The notes under the pieces are model-generated. The model was not told the DNA's origin and ran no database searches. It worked only from the letters and a program-made list of their open reading frames with translations. From Deltaproteobacteria bacterium (GTDB taxonomy: Bacteria; Myxococcota_C; UBA6777), in assembly GCA_002731275.1 (NCBI GenBank), contig PCBK01000016.1, positions 1-64,000 on the forward strand: 64,000 bases of DNA, given 5' to 3'. The position numbers were made by a program, and so were the translations under genes. Of the stretch, positions 1-8,186 are shown one piece after another. Numbering within the stretch: position 1 is the first letter of the stretch; each line of letters starts with the position of its first letter.

Positions 1-1
1 T

Positions 2-622
2 CGGAAACTTTCATCCCAAATAGACGGTATCTACAACAAAATAGAGCGATTGAAGGGATGGCTGGTCGGGACGCTTCGGCTGACAAAAGATGCATGGATT
101 TCAAAAGAGATCAGCTTTTTGGAAGAAAACGTACAAAGAAACCATCAAAAATTCTTTGCTTTGCTTGAGTTTGTAGAAAAGATCAAGCGGAAAAGACGAT
201 GGCTGTATAAGAAAATGCTTGGTGTGAGAAAAAGTTGGTTTGGCTTCGTTGCAAATGAAGAAGTGCTTTTGGCAAAGAAGTACAAAGCGATTGTGATTCG
301 GGAAAAGCTGACTTTGAAGCCGATAGAAAGGGAGAGCATCGAGTACAAGGGAAAAGCGTTCAACAAGATGTTGAGCAATGGTGCAAGAGGAACCTACGAG
401 AATATCAGTGCTCATAAGCTGGAGTTCTGGGGGATAGGAGAGTATGGCGTAGGAGCGTGGTTCACTTCGAGTACATGCATCAAACATGGTCTTGTGGACA
501 AAACAATGCGAAAAAGCCAGGATTCCTTTGTATGTCCGATGTGTGCGAAAGAGAAGAACGCAGATATAAATGCAGCTGACGTTCTTGCAAACTATTTTGG
601 ATTGAAAGCGATTGATTTGTGA
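2..622 (+). CDS. TnpB-like (IS200/IS605 OrfB) RNA-guided nuclease, C-terminal part, cut by window edge
   Basis: The frame is open to the first base of the window, so the N-terminus and the RuvC-I aspartate lie outside. The visible part follows the TnpB C-terminus. A segment VIREKL aligns with the RuvC-II VxVEDL motif and keeps the glutamate. A zinc-ribbon region reads TCIKHG then CPMC, and KNADINAAD carries the RuvC-III aspartate. The zinc ribbon is odd: the first CxxC is C-I-K-H, so it would be a Cys3-His site. TnpB proteins are guide-RNA-directed DNA nucleases of IS200/IS605-family elements. No TnpA transposase is visible. A domesticated or immobile copy is possible. The family is fairly sure, activity is unknown. 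Confidence 0.75.
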   Translation, partial: RKLSSQIDGIYNKIERLKGWLVGTLRLTKDAWISKEISFLEENVQRNHQKFFALLEFVEKIKRKRRWLYKKMLGVRKSWFGFVANEEVLLAKKYKAIVIREKLTLKPIERESIEYKGKAFNKMLSNGARGTYENISAHKLEFWGIGEYGVGAWFTSSTCIKHGLVDKTMRKSQDSFVCPMCAKEKNADINAADVLANYFGLKAIDL

Positions 623-945
623 TAAGCGTCTTCTGAGGGCTCGATGTCTCTGTATTGAACTCGGTTCTCAAGAAGCCCCTTCCAAAGGCTTAGCCGGCGG
701 GAGGGGAGAATTCACATTTTGTGTATGTGTAGCGCTTGCTAACGAAAATGATTCGGTTGTAGATGGGGGGCAAGGCTTGTATACGAAGTCTTTTTTAATT
801 TTAGTCAGATAGAAAGTCTTGTAAGCACAATATGTAGCCTTTTTCTGCATCCGCAACGATTGCAGACATGAGAAAAACTCCCTTTGTCAGACGAAGACGC
901 AAACACCTTCTCTGTTGTGGATGTCGTTTGGGTGGTGGTCTTGGG

Positions 946-965
946 GGCGGGTCTTTAGACCTGCC
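946..965. repeat. Hairpin 1: GGCGGGTCT-TT-AGACCTGCC
   Basis: Nine-base stem with one G-T wobble around a TT centre. Its inner part, GGGTCTTTAGACC, has the same layout as the second hairpin 49 bases downstream (arm, TTTA-like centre, arm). It is not followed by a T-run, so it does not look like an intrinsic terminator. Confidence 0.6.
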
Positions 966-1013
966 CATTCTAGATGATGTGAGGCCTTTGGCATCGCGTA
1001 CCCTCTCTATAGG

Positions 1014-1031
1014 CCCAGGTTTTAACCTGGG
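1014..1031. repeat. Hairpin 2: perfect palindrome CCCAGGTTTTAACCTGGG
   Basis: Eight-base perfect arms around TT. Lies 392 bases after the tnpB-like stop codon. Such subterminal hairpins are expected at an IS200/IS605 right end, but a REP-type repeat unrelated to the transposon is equally possible from this one copy. Confidence 0.65.
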
Positions 1032-1426
1032 TGCATGACCATTCGTATCCTGACAACCGTCCATATGTGATTGTGTTCGTATCCGCCTTGTGTATCTTCA
1101 TGGATTGTTTTTATGGGTTGGATGGTTGCGGTTTTGTAGGGGAGATGTCTTTGCGCTACAAGCCAACACACTGTAAACCTTTACAGTGTTTTGTGTTGAA
1201 TGATCTTGACCCCTGCAAGTCTCTGTATCTTCGAGTCGATAGAGAGTTTTGTCTTTACGAAGAGACCCAAGAGGGCTTGACTTACGTGTGGCAACTTGGC
1301 AGGGTGTCGTCTGGCCAATCGCCTCACGAAGGATTGCAACCCCTTTTTGAGGTCATTTTTTCGAACCAGTGATGACTTGTCAGCCCTGCTGACACGGTAA
1401 AATTGCCCTGTAGATGAGGAGATGTC

Positions 1427-3751
1427 ATGCAAAGTGACGCGTCGACGTTTGATCCAGTTCCCTTGTTAAGTGAAGAACTCAGCCTCAACACTCACGGTGT
1501 CTCCGCCGTTGTGAAGCTTCTGGAAGAGGGAAACACTGTCCCCTTTATCGCGCGATATCGAAAAGAAGCGACCGGAAACCTCGATGAGGTCCAGATCCGC
1601 GACATCAAAGAGCGTCACGCCTATCTCCTCGAACTCGAAGACAGACGCCAAACCATCCTCGCTTCCATCGAAGAACAGGGCAAACTCACTGACGAGTTGA
1701 GAGGTCGTATTCTCGCCTGTCAGGTCAAGTCCACACTCGAAGACCTCTATCTCCCCTATAAACCCAAACGTCGCACTAAAGCCACGATCGCGAGAGAACG
1801 TGGTCTTGCGCCACTCGCCCTTCGTATCCTCGAACAACCCACAGACGGTGATCCCGAGTCCGAAGCAGAAGCCTACATCGACAAAGAGAAGGGCGTCGAT
1901 AGTACGATCATGGCGCTCATGGGAGCACGTCACATCGTCGCCGAGTCGATCGCTGAAGATGCAGACATCCGCGCGTATGTTCGCGACACGTTCCTCAAAA
2001 CAGGGCGCCTCAAAGTCGAAGCCGATGAGGAAAAGAGCAAGCAACCGACCAAATTCGAGCAGTACTACGACTACGAAGAGTCTGTGGCTGAGATCCCCTC
2101 CCACCGCTTTTTGGCCATTCAACGTGGTGAGCGTGAAGGTGTCCTTCGTGCCCACATCGAGGTGGATGTCGACTCGATCCTCCACCGCGTCCACTCTATG
2201 ATGAAGCTCAACAGCTCCTCTCCCTTCTCCGAACAAATGATCCTCGCCGCCAAAGATGCCTATAAACGTCTACTCGCCTCTAGCGTCGAGACTGATGTTC
2301 GTGTCGAGCTGAAGCTCCGTTCTGATCGGACGGCTGTTGATGTCTTTGCCAACAACCTGCGTAACCTTCTGCTCGCTGCCCCCCTCGGAGAGAGAGGCGT
2401 CATCGGGATCGACCCCGGTCTACGTACTGGTTGTAAGTGTGTCGCGCTCGATCACACTGGAAAGTTTTTGGAAAACACCACCATCTACATCCACTCCCAA
2501 GGAAATCTCGTGGCAGCCAAGCGGGATATCCTGGCCTTTGTGAAGAAGTATTCTCCCTTCGCTGTGGCGATCGGTAATGGGACAGGTGGTCGTGAGACGG
2601 AATCATTTGTCAAAAAAGCGCTCTCAGGTGAAGGCATCCGCGATGTCGTCGTCGTGCAAGTCAACGAAGCCGGCGCGAGTGTGTACTCTGCCTCTGACGT
2701 CGCTCGCGAAGAGTTCCCCGATCTCGACCTCACCATCCGTGGGGCGATCTCTATCGCTCGTCGACTGCAAGATCCTCTCGCTGAGCTCGTGAAGATCGAT
2801 CCCAAAGCGATCGGTGTCGGACAATATCAACACGATGTCTTCCAGCCTCTACTCCAACGCAAACTCGACGAAGTGGTCGAAAGCTGCGTGAACCATGTCG
2901 GCGTTGAGTTGAACACAGCCAGCGCGCCACTGCTCTCCTATGTCGCTGGTATCGGAAAATCTGCCGCAAAGAAGATCGTGAAGCACCGCGAAACCAAAGG
3001 TGCATTCACCTCTCGTAAAGAGCTCTTGAAGGTCGCAGGTGTCGGACCCCGGACCTTTGAACAGGCAGCGGGCTTCTTGCGTCTTCGTGGCTCCAAACAC
3101 CCTCTCGATGGTTCTGCTGTCCACCCCGAGCGCTACGAGCTCGTCGAACAGATGGCCAAAGACCTCGATGTTTCCCTCACCGAGCTGATCGGCAATGAAG
3201 CTGTCGTTCGTAAGATCAATGTCAAACAGTACATTAGTGAAGAGGTCGGTGAGCCGACACTCAAAGACATTATCGATGAGCTGAAGAAGCCAGGCCGTGA
3301 TCCCCGCGCGAGCTTCGAGCCACCTAAGTTCCGCGAAGATGTCCAGGAGATGGACGATCTGCGCGTCGGTATGTGGCTCGAAGGTGTCGTCACAAACGTC
3401 ACCAACTTCGGCGCATTTGTCGATGTTGGTGTACATCAGGATGGGCTGGTGCATATCTCACAGCTCGCCGATCGATTTGTCAAAGATCCCCACGAAGTCG
3501 TGGCTGTCGGGCAAAAGATCAATGTCTGTGTCTTGGAAGTGGATCTGGTCCGTCGTCGCATCGCACTTTCGGCGCGAAGTGATGCGCAACCTTCGGCATC
3601 TTCTTCTTCACAAAGCGGTGGAGGAGACCGCCGAGGACAACAAGCACGAGGACCGGCGAGACGCAACCAAGGCAACAAGCGAAGCCAGGGGAACAACAAG
3701 TCTTCAAACAGTTTTAGTAACAATCCATTTGCCAACTTGCTCAAAAAGTAA
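1427..3751 (+). CDS. tex: Tex-family transcription accessory / S1 RNA-binding protein
   Basis: Full-length Tex (774 residues, usual 720-790). Order of domains: helical N-terminal Tex domain (about 1-190), an RNase H-like YqgF domain beginning GVIGIDPGLRTGCK (about 322), tandem helix-hairpin-helix motifs (YVAGIGKSAAKKIV and VAGVGPRTFEQAAG, about 505-560), and an S1 RNA-binding domain (about 647-717, GVVTNVTNFGAFVDVG...GLVHIS). The tail after residue 718 is Ser/Gly/Asn/Arg-rich and disordered. Tex binds nucleic acid and affects transcription and RNA metabolism in the cytoplasm. The start is set by GAGGAG 6 bases before the ATG. A WD40 gene follows after 30 bases and is probably cotranscribed. 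Confidence 0.96.
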   Translation: MQSDASTFDPVPLLSEELSLNTHGVSAVVKLLEEGNTVPFIARYRKEATGNLDEVQIRDIKERHAYLLELEDRRQTILASIEEQGKLTDELRGRILACQVKSTLEDLYLPYKPKRRTKATIARERGLAPLALRILEQPTDGDPESEAEAYIDKEKGVDSTIMALMGARHIVAESIAEDADIRAYVRDTFLKTGRLKVEADEEKSKQPTKFEQYYDYEESVAEIPSHRFLAIQRGEREGVLRAHIEVDVDSILHRVHSMMKLNSSSPFSEQMILAAKDAYKRLLASSVETDVRVELKLRSDRTAVDVFANNLRNLLLAAPLGERGVIGIDPGLRTGCKCVALDHTGKFLENTTIYIHSQGNLVAAKRDILAFVKKYSPFAVAIGNGTGGRETESFVKKALSGEGIRDVVVVQVNEAGASVYSASDVAREEFPDLDLTIRGAISIARRLQDPLAELVKIDPKAIGVGQYQHDVFQPLLQRKLDEVVESCVNHVGVELNTASAPLLSYVAGIGKSAAKKIVKHRETKGAFTSRKELLKVAGVGPRTFEQAAGFLRLRGSKHPLDGSAVHPERYELVEQMAKDLDVSLTELIGNEAVVRKINVKQYISEEVGEPTLKDIIDELKKPGRDPRASFEPPKFREDVQEMDDLRVGMWLEGVVTNVTNFGAFVDVGVHQDGLVHISQLADRFVKDPHEVVAVGQKINVCVLEVDLVRRRIALSARSDAQPSASSSSQSGGGDRRGQQARGPARRNQGNKRSQGNNKSSNSFSNNPFANLLKK

Positions 3752-3781
3752 AAAGTCGATCAGACCGAAGGAGAGGAAGAG

Positions 3782-4738
3782 ATGAAGTTGCGGGAAGTAC
3801 ATCGTTTAAGTGACGAGCAGAGATTTTGCTTTGCGGCGGATTTTCATCCTCAAGGCGAGATGATCGTGCTCATCGACGATCTCTGTGGAGAAGATGGCCA
3901 ACCTTGTGTGCGAGGATGGTCACTCTCTTCGATGGAGTGGCTCGATGACCTTGGCATCAAGGCCACGTACCCGATCGAGAGCCTCAAATGGCATCCTGAT
4001 GGTGAGCTGATCGCGCTCGGCGGCAAACGCAGCGAGCAAGAAGACACCATCACACTGTTCTCAACCAAGAAACACAAAAAAGTCGCGACATTCACCTATA
4101 CATCGATAGAAGAACCTACGTTTTTGTGTGACATGCGGTTTTCTCAGGATGGTTCGCAACTGATCTCCGCACATGACGGTGGAGCGCTCATCGTTTGGGA
4201 TGTGGAGAACAAAAAGAAGGCGTATCAACGCGAGCCCGACAATACGGAGCAGATCGCTCCCCATTGTTCGGGGGGATCGTGGACATGTCTTGGTCAACTC
4301 TCAGAGCTTCGTGTGTTGGACAACACCCTCGAAGATGTACACATCGTCTTTGGCTACGAAGATCAAGAGGATACATACGCACAGGTGCAATGTGCAGATG
4401 AACAGACGTTGTTGTTGTTTGCGATGTTCGATCCGATGCTGCGGTGGGTCTCTATCGAAGATGGGAGTGTGAAGAAAGAGCTCTTTCTCGAAGACGCCAA
4501 AGGATTCCAATGGATGATGGAGCTGGCGTCGTTATCGCCAGACCAGTCCTTGCTCGCGGCGATCTCTGAAGAGGGAGAGCTCGGATTGTGGGAGCTTGAG
4601 AGCGGAAAGAAGATCTTCTCACAGGTTCTCGAAACACAAGAAGAGCCGTGCTTTGTGCGCTTCAGTCCTGATGGAACAAAACTCTTGTCGTACGGCTTTG
4701 ATACTCGTTTGTGGGAGATCGAATCGTCTAACGAATAG
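3782..4738 (+). CDS. WD40-repeat protein
   Basis: 318 residues without signal peptide or membrane segment. Repeats have the WD40 pattern: RFSQDGSQLISAHDGGALIVWDVE (cut here into FSQDGSQLIS and ALIVWDVE), LSPDQSLLAAI with LGLWELESG, and FSPDGTKLLSYG with TRLWEIES. Less clear blades precede them, including WHPDGELIALGG. The protein probably forms a beta-propeller scaffold for protein-protein contacts in the cytoplasm. The partner is unknown. AAGGAGAGG 6-14 bases before the ATG fixes the start, and the 30-base gap to tex suggests one transcript. Confidence 0.8.
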   Translation: MKLREVHRLSDEQRFCFAADFHPQGEMIVLIDDLCGEDGQPCVRGWSLSSMEWLDDLGIKATYPIESLKWHPDGELIALGGKRSEQEDTITLFSTKKHKKVATFTYTSIEEPTFLCDMRFSQDGSQLISAHDGGALIVWDVENKKKAYQREPDNTEQIAPHCSGGSWTCLGQLSELRVLDNTLEDVHIVFGYEDQEDTYAQVQCADEQTLLLFAMFDPMLRWVSIEDGSVKKELFLEDAKGFQWMMELASLSPDQSLLAAISEEGELGLWELESGKKIFSQVLETQEEPCFVRFSPDGTKLLSYGFDTRLWEIESSNE

Positions 4739-4818
4739 GTTCATGGGTATACATTGAGAGCGGGAAGAGCCTGTCTGAGGGGGGCTTCATTTCGAACAAC
4801 GGCAAAAGAGAGAGAAAG

Positions 4819-4841
4819 ACGTAGCGTAAATATACCCTACA
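4819..4841. repeat. 23-bp direct repeat, copy A
   Basis: Identical over 23 bases to 9856-9878 (begins ACGTAGCGTAAATA, ends CCCTACA). Both copies follow a stretch of A/G and precede a copy of the 169-bp repeat, by 384 and 379 bases respectively. The motif also contains TAAATATA, which could be a promoter -10-like segment, but no matching -35 was found. Confidence 0.75.
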
Positions 4842-5063
4842 TATGATCTTTTTGTGCTTGAGGGGGTTGGTTCATGAATGTTTTCCGTTGGGAGCTGGGG
4901 TTGGCTATTCTATTTGCCTCAATGCAAGTGCTTGATTTTAATAGATTACGTGCTTTTGCGCAGTGTGAATCTTTGCATCTTGTCCTACTGGTCACCCTGG
5001 GGTGGATGACCCTAAATCTCCCACCCGACCTTCTCATATAGAGCCGCTGGGACATTGCTCAGC

Positions 5064-5110
5064 CCGCGCCGCTTAGTCTCCCCCCTATGTTGTTGGGAGA
5101 GTAGGCGCGG
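5064..5110. ncRNA. Strong two-tier hairpin, possible structured RNA or terminator
   Basis: CCGCGCC (5064-5070) pairs perfectly with GGCGCGG (5104-5110), and inside it TCTCCC (5077-5082) pairs perfectly with GGGAGA (5095-5100). It lies 326 bases after the WD40 stop and has no T-tail, so a simple intrinsic terminator is unlikely. Whether it is transcribed cannot be seen. Confidence 0.4.
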
Positions 5111-5202
5111 AGGGGGTTCTCAGGCCGCTTCAGGGGCGGGGAGGAGCCCTTGCCCTTTTGGACATGTTTCGCCACATCTACGAGACCGAGCTGAAACGTC
5201 CT

Positions 5203-5371
5203 CTTATAGCACTTGTAGGATTCCTATCTCCTCGTTCGCCGAAACACAGCGAAGTCAGACGGAGAAAACTGCCGAAACAGTGAACAGCACGGCAAAGCCG
5301 CACACCTGTTCAAGGAGCCTACATCTTTCTATCTCTCTTCCATTGTCAAAGAACGAGTCCCATTGATATCA
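5203..5371. repeat. 169-bp structured repeat, copy A
   Basis: Matches 10235-10403. Only four substitutions were counted over the first 154 aligned bases, with no gap there. Terminal arms TGTAGGATTCCT (5' side) and AGGAGCCTACA (3' side) are imperfect inverted repeats (10 of 12 positions pair). An internal hairpin is formed by TGAACAG/CTGTTCA around CGGC-AAA-GCCG. This layout fits a MITE-like element or a structured RNA gene. Confidence 0.85.
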
Positions 5372-5427
5372 TCAAGGGCTGTCGTTGTCAAACAGGTGGT
5401 GTACTTTTTTCTTACAGTGGCCTTATG

Positions 5428-6930
5428 TCAAACCTCATCGCGTTTACGCCTGCGGATGCCGAAGAGTAAGATAACGAGACCAGCGAAGCCCACAAAGACG
5501 ATCCTGAATCGTCGAGTTTGTCGTTCCGCCTCGTGTTTGCATTGGGAGCGTGCAGCGCGAGACAGTGTCGATATGAGCTGGTGAGGGAATGCACGTTCGA
5601 GGTCGGATTTTCGTTTGGGTGGATGGTGTGTCTTGAGTAGATTGAGCAGTTTCACTCGTTTTCTTTTGTCTGTGGCTTTGGCGTGTACTTTCAGGGGTTG
5701 TTTTTTCTTCTTGGGGAGGAAGCGGCAGGCGTGCAGTGGGAACCAGCGTCTTGGTGCTGAAAGTGTTTGCTTCTGTGTGGGTTGTGTTGGTGTGATGGCG
5801 TGGAGTTGTTTCGCGAGGTAATGTGCAAGTGTCTGTACAGGAGGGTTTTTGTCCTGTTGGGCTTGTGAGAGGCGTGAGAACAACTTGCCCCACTGCTGTG
5901 CTGGAATGTTGTTGACGTTGATATCACGAGTGTTGATCCAAAGATGAGTGCGCTTCTTTTTTTGACTGAGGGCTCTGACTGCCCACCAGTATCGATAAAT
6001 ACGGGCATACCATTTTTCTTCGGTGGTGAGCGCGGTGGTGGAATAACGTGGTGTATCGAGCTCATGTATTGTGAGCAGCTTGGGAGGGAAAGTCGCCTGG
6101 ATCATCAGTCCGAGGCTCTTCTTTTTTGTCGACGATGGACGTGTAAAGTACATCCCTGCGAGACCAAAGTGCGGTATGTCACTGCCTTTGTGGCCATGAA
6201 AGGTCCATTCGTAAGAAGATGTTCCGATCTTGTGTGGTTTGGGTTCGATGTGTTTGATATATCGTTTTTGGATGCCATGTAATGTGAGGGAGACATGCAA
6301 TGAGCCTACTTTTTTGTACGTACTGTGGGGAAAGTAAGACCAAATAGAGTGTCTCAGTGAGTCTGCTGGGGAGATGGTCTGGGCATAGCGCATCTTAATG
6401 GTGTGGCTTGTTTTGGGTTTGAGTTGCAAGGTCCATTCGCGCCAAAAGTTGCTGTAGGTGCGGCGATGTCCTTTCCAGGTCCATTGTTTCACTTTGTCGG
6501 GGACGGAGCGTCCATCAAGGGTGAGTCTGAGGCCAATCAAGGGAAAATGATATCGATTTTCAGTCAATCCAAAACGTAGCGTCACGGTTTTGTTCGTTGG
6601 GTTGTACAGCTTCAGTGTCGATGAGACTTGGAGAAGCGTTGGATACCACTGAAGTGAGACGACCTCTTCTTGGTGTTCAAGTGGAAGGACTGGGAGTTTG
6701 GGGAGAGCTGGTTTGGGTTTCTTTTTTTTCGGGTTGATGACGAGCAGTGTCGGAGGAGGACTTTGTTGGAGATGTCGTATCGCGAGCTTGATACGTTGGT
6801 GAAGGGCCGGTACAGGTGTGTGGTATGTGAGTTGTGGTGGGGGGAGGATATCTGCCTGCAGTGTGGCTGGTGAGAGCGTGCAAAAGCTCAGCAGCGTGGC
6901 TGTGAATAATACGGGGAGATGCCGTTTCAA
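5428..6930 (-). CDS. Uncharacterised secreted, membrane-anchored protein
   Basis: Start taken as TTG at 6930 because AAGGAG lies 6-7 bases before it and the resulting N-terminus (LKRHLPVLFTATLLSFCTL) is a proper signal peptide; the open frame extends 28 codons upstream without such support. The 500-residue product has a Pro-rich segment with KKKKPKPALPKLP, a central region rich in beta-type sequence (about 90-280), and a C-terminal single membrane segment (FVGFAGLVILLFGI) followed by RRRKRDEV, giving an outward-facing protein anchored at its C-terminus. The region before the anchor is Lys/Arg/His-rich. I do not recognise the family. It is divergent from the LpxR-like gene, with 178 bases between starts. 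Confidence 0.7.
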   Translation of the reverse strand: MKRHLPVLFTATLLSFCTLSPATLQADILPPPQLTYHTPVPALHQRIKLAIRHLQQSPPPTLLVINPKKKKPKPALPKLPVLPLEHQEEVVSLQWYPTLLQVSSTLKLYNPTNKTVTLRFGLTENRYHFPLIGLRLTLDGRSVPDKVKQWTWKGHRRTYSNFWREWTLQLKPKTSHTIKMRYAQTISPADSLRHSIWSYFPHSTYKKVGSLHVSLTLHGIQKRYIKHIEPKPHKIGTSSYEWTFHGHKGSDIPHFGLAGMYFTRPSSTKKKSLGLMIQATFPPKLLTIHELDTPRYSTTALTTEEKWYARIYRYWWAVRALSQKKKRTHLWINTRDINVNNIPAQQWGKLFSRLSQAQQDKNPPVQTLAHYLAKQLHAITPTQPTQKQTLSAPRRWFPLHACRFLPKKKKQPLKVHAKATDKRKRVKLLNLLKTHHPPKRKSDLERAFPHQLISTLSRAARSQCKHEAERQTRRFRIVFVGFAGLVILLFGIRRRKRDEV

Positions 6931-7108
6931 GATGGACTCCTTTTTGGTTGTATGCGCTTCTTTCTCGTGCCATCGATATGGCTCGTTGGGTTGGATTGTA
7001 CATGACAATATCATCAGCGTTCAACGGCCTTGCTCTTGTGTGATGTTGTGAGCTGGTGTACATTTTTGCTTTGTGTTCATCTTTGGATTTCATCTGCTGT
7101 GGTGTGTC

Positions 7109-8185
7109 ATGCGTTTGATTGTTTTGTGTACATTGTTGTTGTGTTTGTGGGGGAATGATACTTGGGCAAACGGACGGACGTTTCATCGAGACTCGCTGCC
7201 TGCGCGGATCGCGGCACATAACGATAATGATCTGCTCTTTGAGCGAGACCGTCTCTATTCCAATGGGATGATGGTCGAGCTTACAAATATTGGCTTCTTG
7301 CGTGATCTCGGCGTTGGTTTCACGCACAAGTTGTTTGGTCAGCGTCCGATGTTATCGTCTTTCAGCTTCTTTTTTGGACAGCATATTTACACACCCAACA
7401 AGATCGGCTGGGAGGGTTTTTACCTCGAAGAGAGACCCTGGGCGGGGTGGTTATTTTGGAAGCTGCGTTACAAAGCTGTCGCGCGTTTGTGGAGCCTCCA
7501 GCTCAGCGCGAACATCGGTCTCGTTGGTCCTTACAGTCTCGCCGAAGATTTTCAAATTATCTGGCACACATATCTTCGCAGTGTATTGGGGACTGTTGAT
7601 CCTCGACATCCCCGTGGCTGGAAGTACCAACTCGGCCATGAGGTGACGTTCCAGCTCACGGCTCGCGTGGACCGCTTAATGTTTGAAAAGCAGCTCTCCA
7701 AAGAGTGGATGGTCGACGCGAAGGTGCACGCCAAAGCCGAGCTCGGGACCGTGTTTATACGTGGAAGTGTCGGTATGACCGTTCGTGTTGGGAGTATGAT
7801 TCGTTACTTTGCGTCATCGTATCCCAGGCAAGCGCGGGCTGCCCTTGCCAACAACAAAGACGAAGCGGCCTTCTTTGCGCTCCCAAAGGAGACCCTGAAG
7901 ACGTGGGGAAGGCGTCAAAAACCCTGGGAGTTTTTCTTCTTTGCGTCTGGGCGAGGGTTCTTGGTCGCGCGCAATCTCTTTCTCGACGGCTCGACCTTTG
8001 AAGAGAGCCACAGTGTCCCAAAATTACCGCTCGTCTGTGAGGTCGAGTTGGGACTCTCATGGAAGCTTCATCACTTTCGTTTGACGGCCTCAGCGATTCT
8101 TCAAACAGTCGAAGGTGCCTATCGTTTTGCCGATCCCGAAGGGCATCGCTATCACCGTGTCGTTTTGGCGTATGAGGGGTTTTGA
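7109..8185 (+). CDS. LpxR-like lipid A deacylase family (DUF2219) outer-membrane protein
   Basis: The N-terminal motif HNDNDLLFERDRLYSNGM matches the LpxR hallmark NDND...TDRxYTNG, which contributes catalytic and calcium-binding residues. GFYLEERPWAGWLF matches the family's DRPYAGWL segment, and VGPYSLAEDFQIIWH follows as expected. LpxR removes the 3'-linked acyl chains of lipid A in a calcium-dependent reaction in the outer membrane. The product is 358 residues from ATG 7109, which gives a standard signal peptide (MRLIVLCTLLLCLWG...WA). A GTG 36 bases upstream is the alternative. It ends in phenylalanine, as many beta-barrels do. The next gene begins 1 base after the stop codon. Confidence 0.8.
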   Translation: MRLIVLCTLLLCLWGNDTWANGRTFHRDSLPARIAAHNDNDLLFERDRLYSNGMMVELTNIGFLRDLGVGFTHKLFGQRPMLSSFSFFFGQHIYTPNKIGWEGFYLEERPWAGWLFWKLRYKAVARLWSLQLSANIGLVGPYSLAEDFQIIWHTYLRSVLGTVDPRHPRGWKYQLGHEVTFQLTARVDRLMFEKQLSKEWMVDAKVHAKAELGTVFIRGSVGMTVRVGSMIRYFASSYPRQARAALANNKDEAAFFALPKETLKTWGRRQKPWEFFFFASGRGFLVARNLFLDGSTFEESHSVPKLPLVCEVELGLSWKLHHFRLTASAILQTVEGAYRFADPEGHRYHRVVLAYEGF

Positions 8186-8186
8186 G

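Larger units (their letters stand above)
623..1426. other. 804-bp non-coding interval between tnpB-like gene and tex
   Basis: No convincing gene. The longest plus-strand frame (1031-1372) has no ribosome binding site and a Cys-rich composition unlike the neighbours. The interval holds two strong hairpins (946-965 and 1014-1031) and a third weaker inverted repeat just before tex (TGTCAG at 1378-1383, CTGACA at 1389-1394). As IS200/IS605 elements have subterminal hairpins and the guide RNA of TnpB comes from the 3' end of its gene and the element's right end, this tail may contain the element's right end. The boundary was not located. Confidence 0.5.
4739..5427. other. Intergenic repeat-bearing region A
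   Basis: 689 bases between convergent genes without a supported gene. It contains the 23-base motif at 4819-4841, a strong two-tier hairpin at 5064-5110, and copy A of the 169-bp repeat at 5203-5371. The frame 5055-5366 covers the repeat but lacks a ribosome binding site, and its amino-acid differences from the second copy show no sign of protein-level selection. Confidence 0.7.

Noticed and set aside
612-812. Short frame overlapping the end of the TnpB-like gene
   Set aside because: No start signal; composition typical of a non-coding tail.
1031-1372. 113-codon plus-strand frame before tex
   Set aside because: No ribosome binding site, begins on the hairpin at 1014-1031, Cys-rich composition and no recognisable motif.
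1466-2236. 256-codon minus-strand frame
   Set aside because: Antisense shadow of tex.
5055-5366. Frame across repeat copy A, with a similar frame (10174-10440) across copy B
   Set aside because: The shared peptide only reflects the nucleotide repeat; no ribosome site at either place and upstream parts are unrelated.
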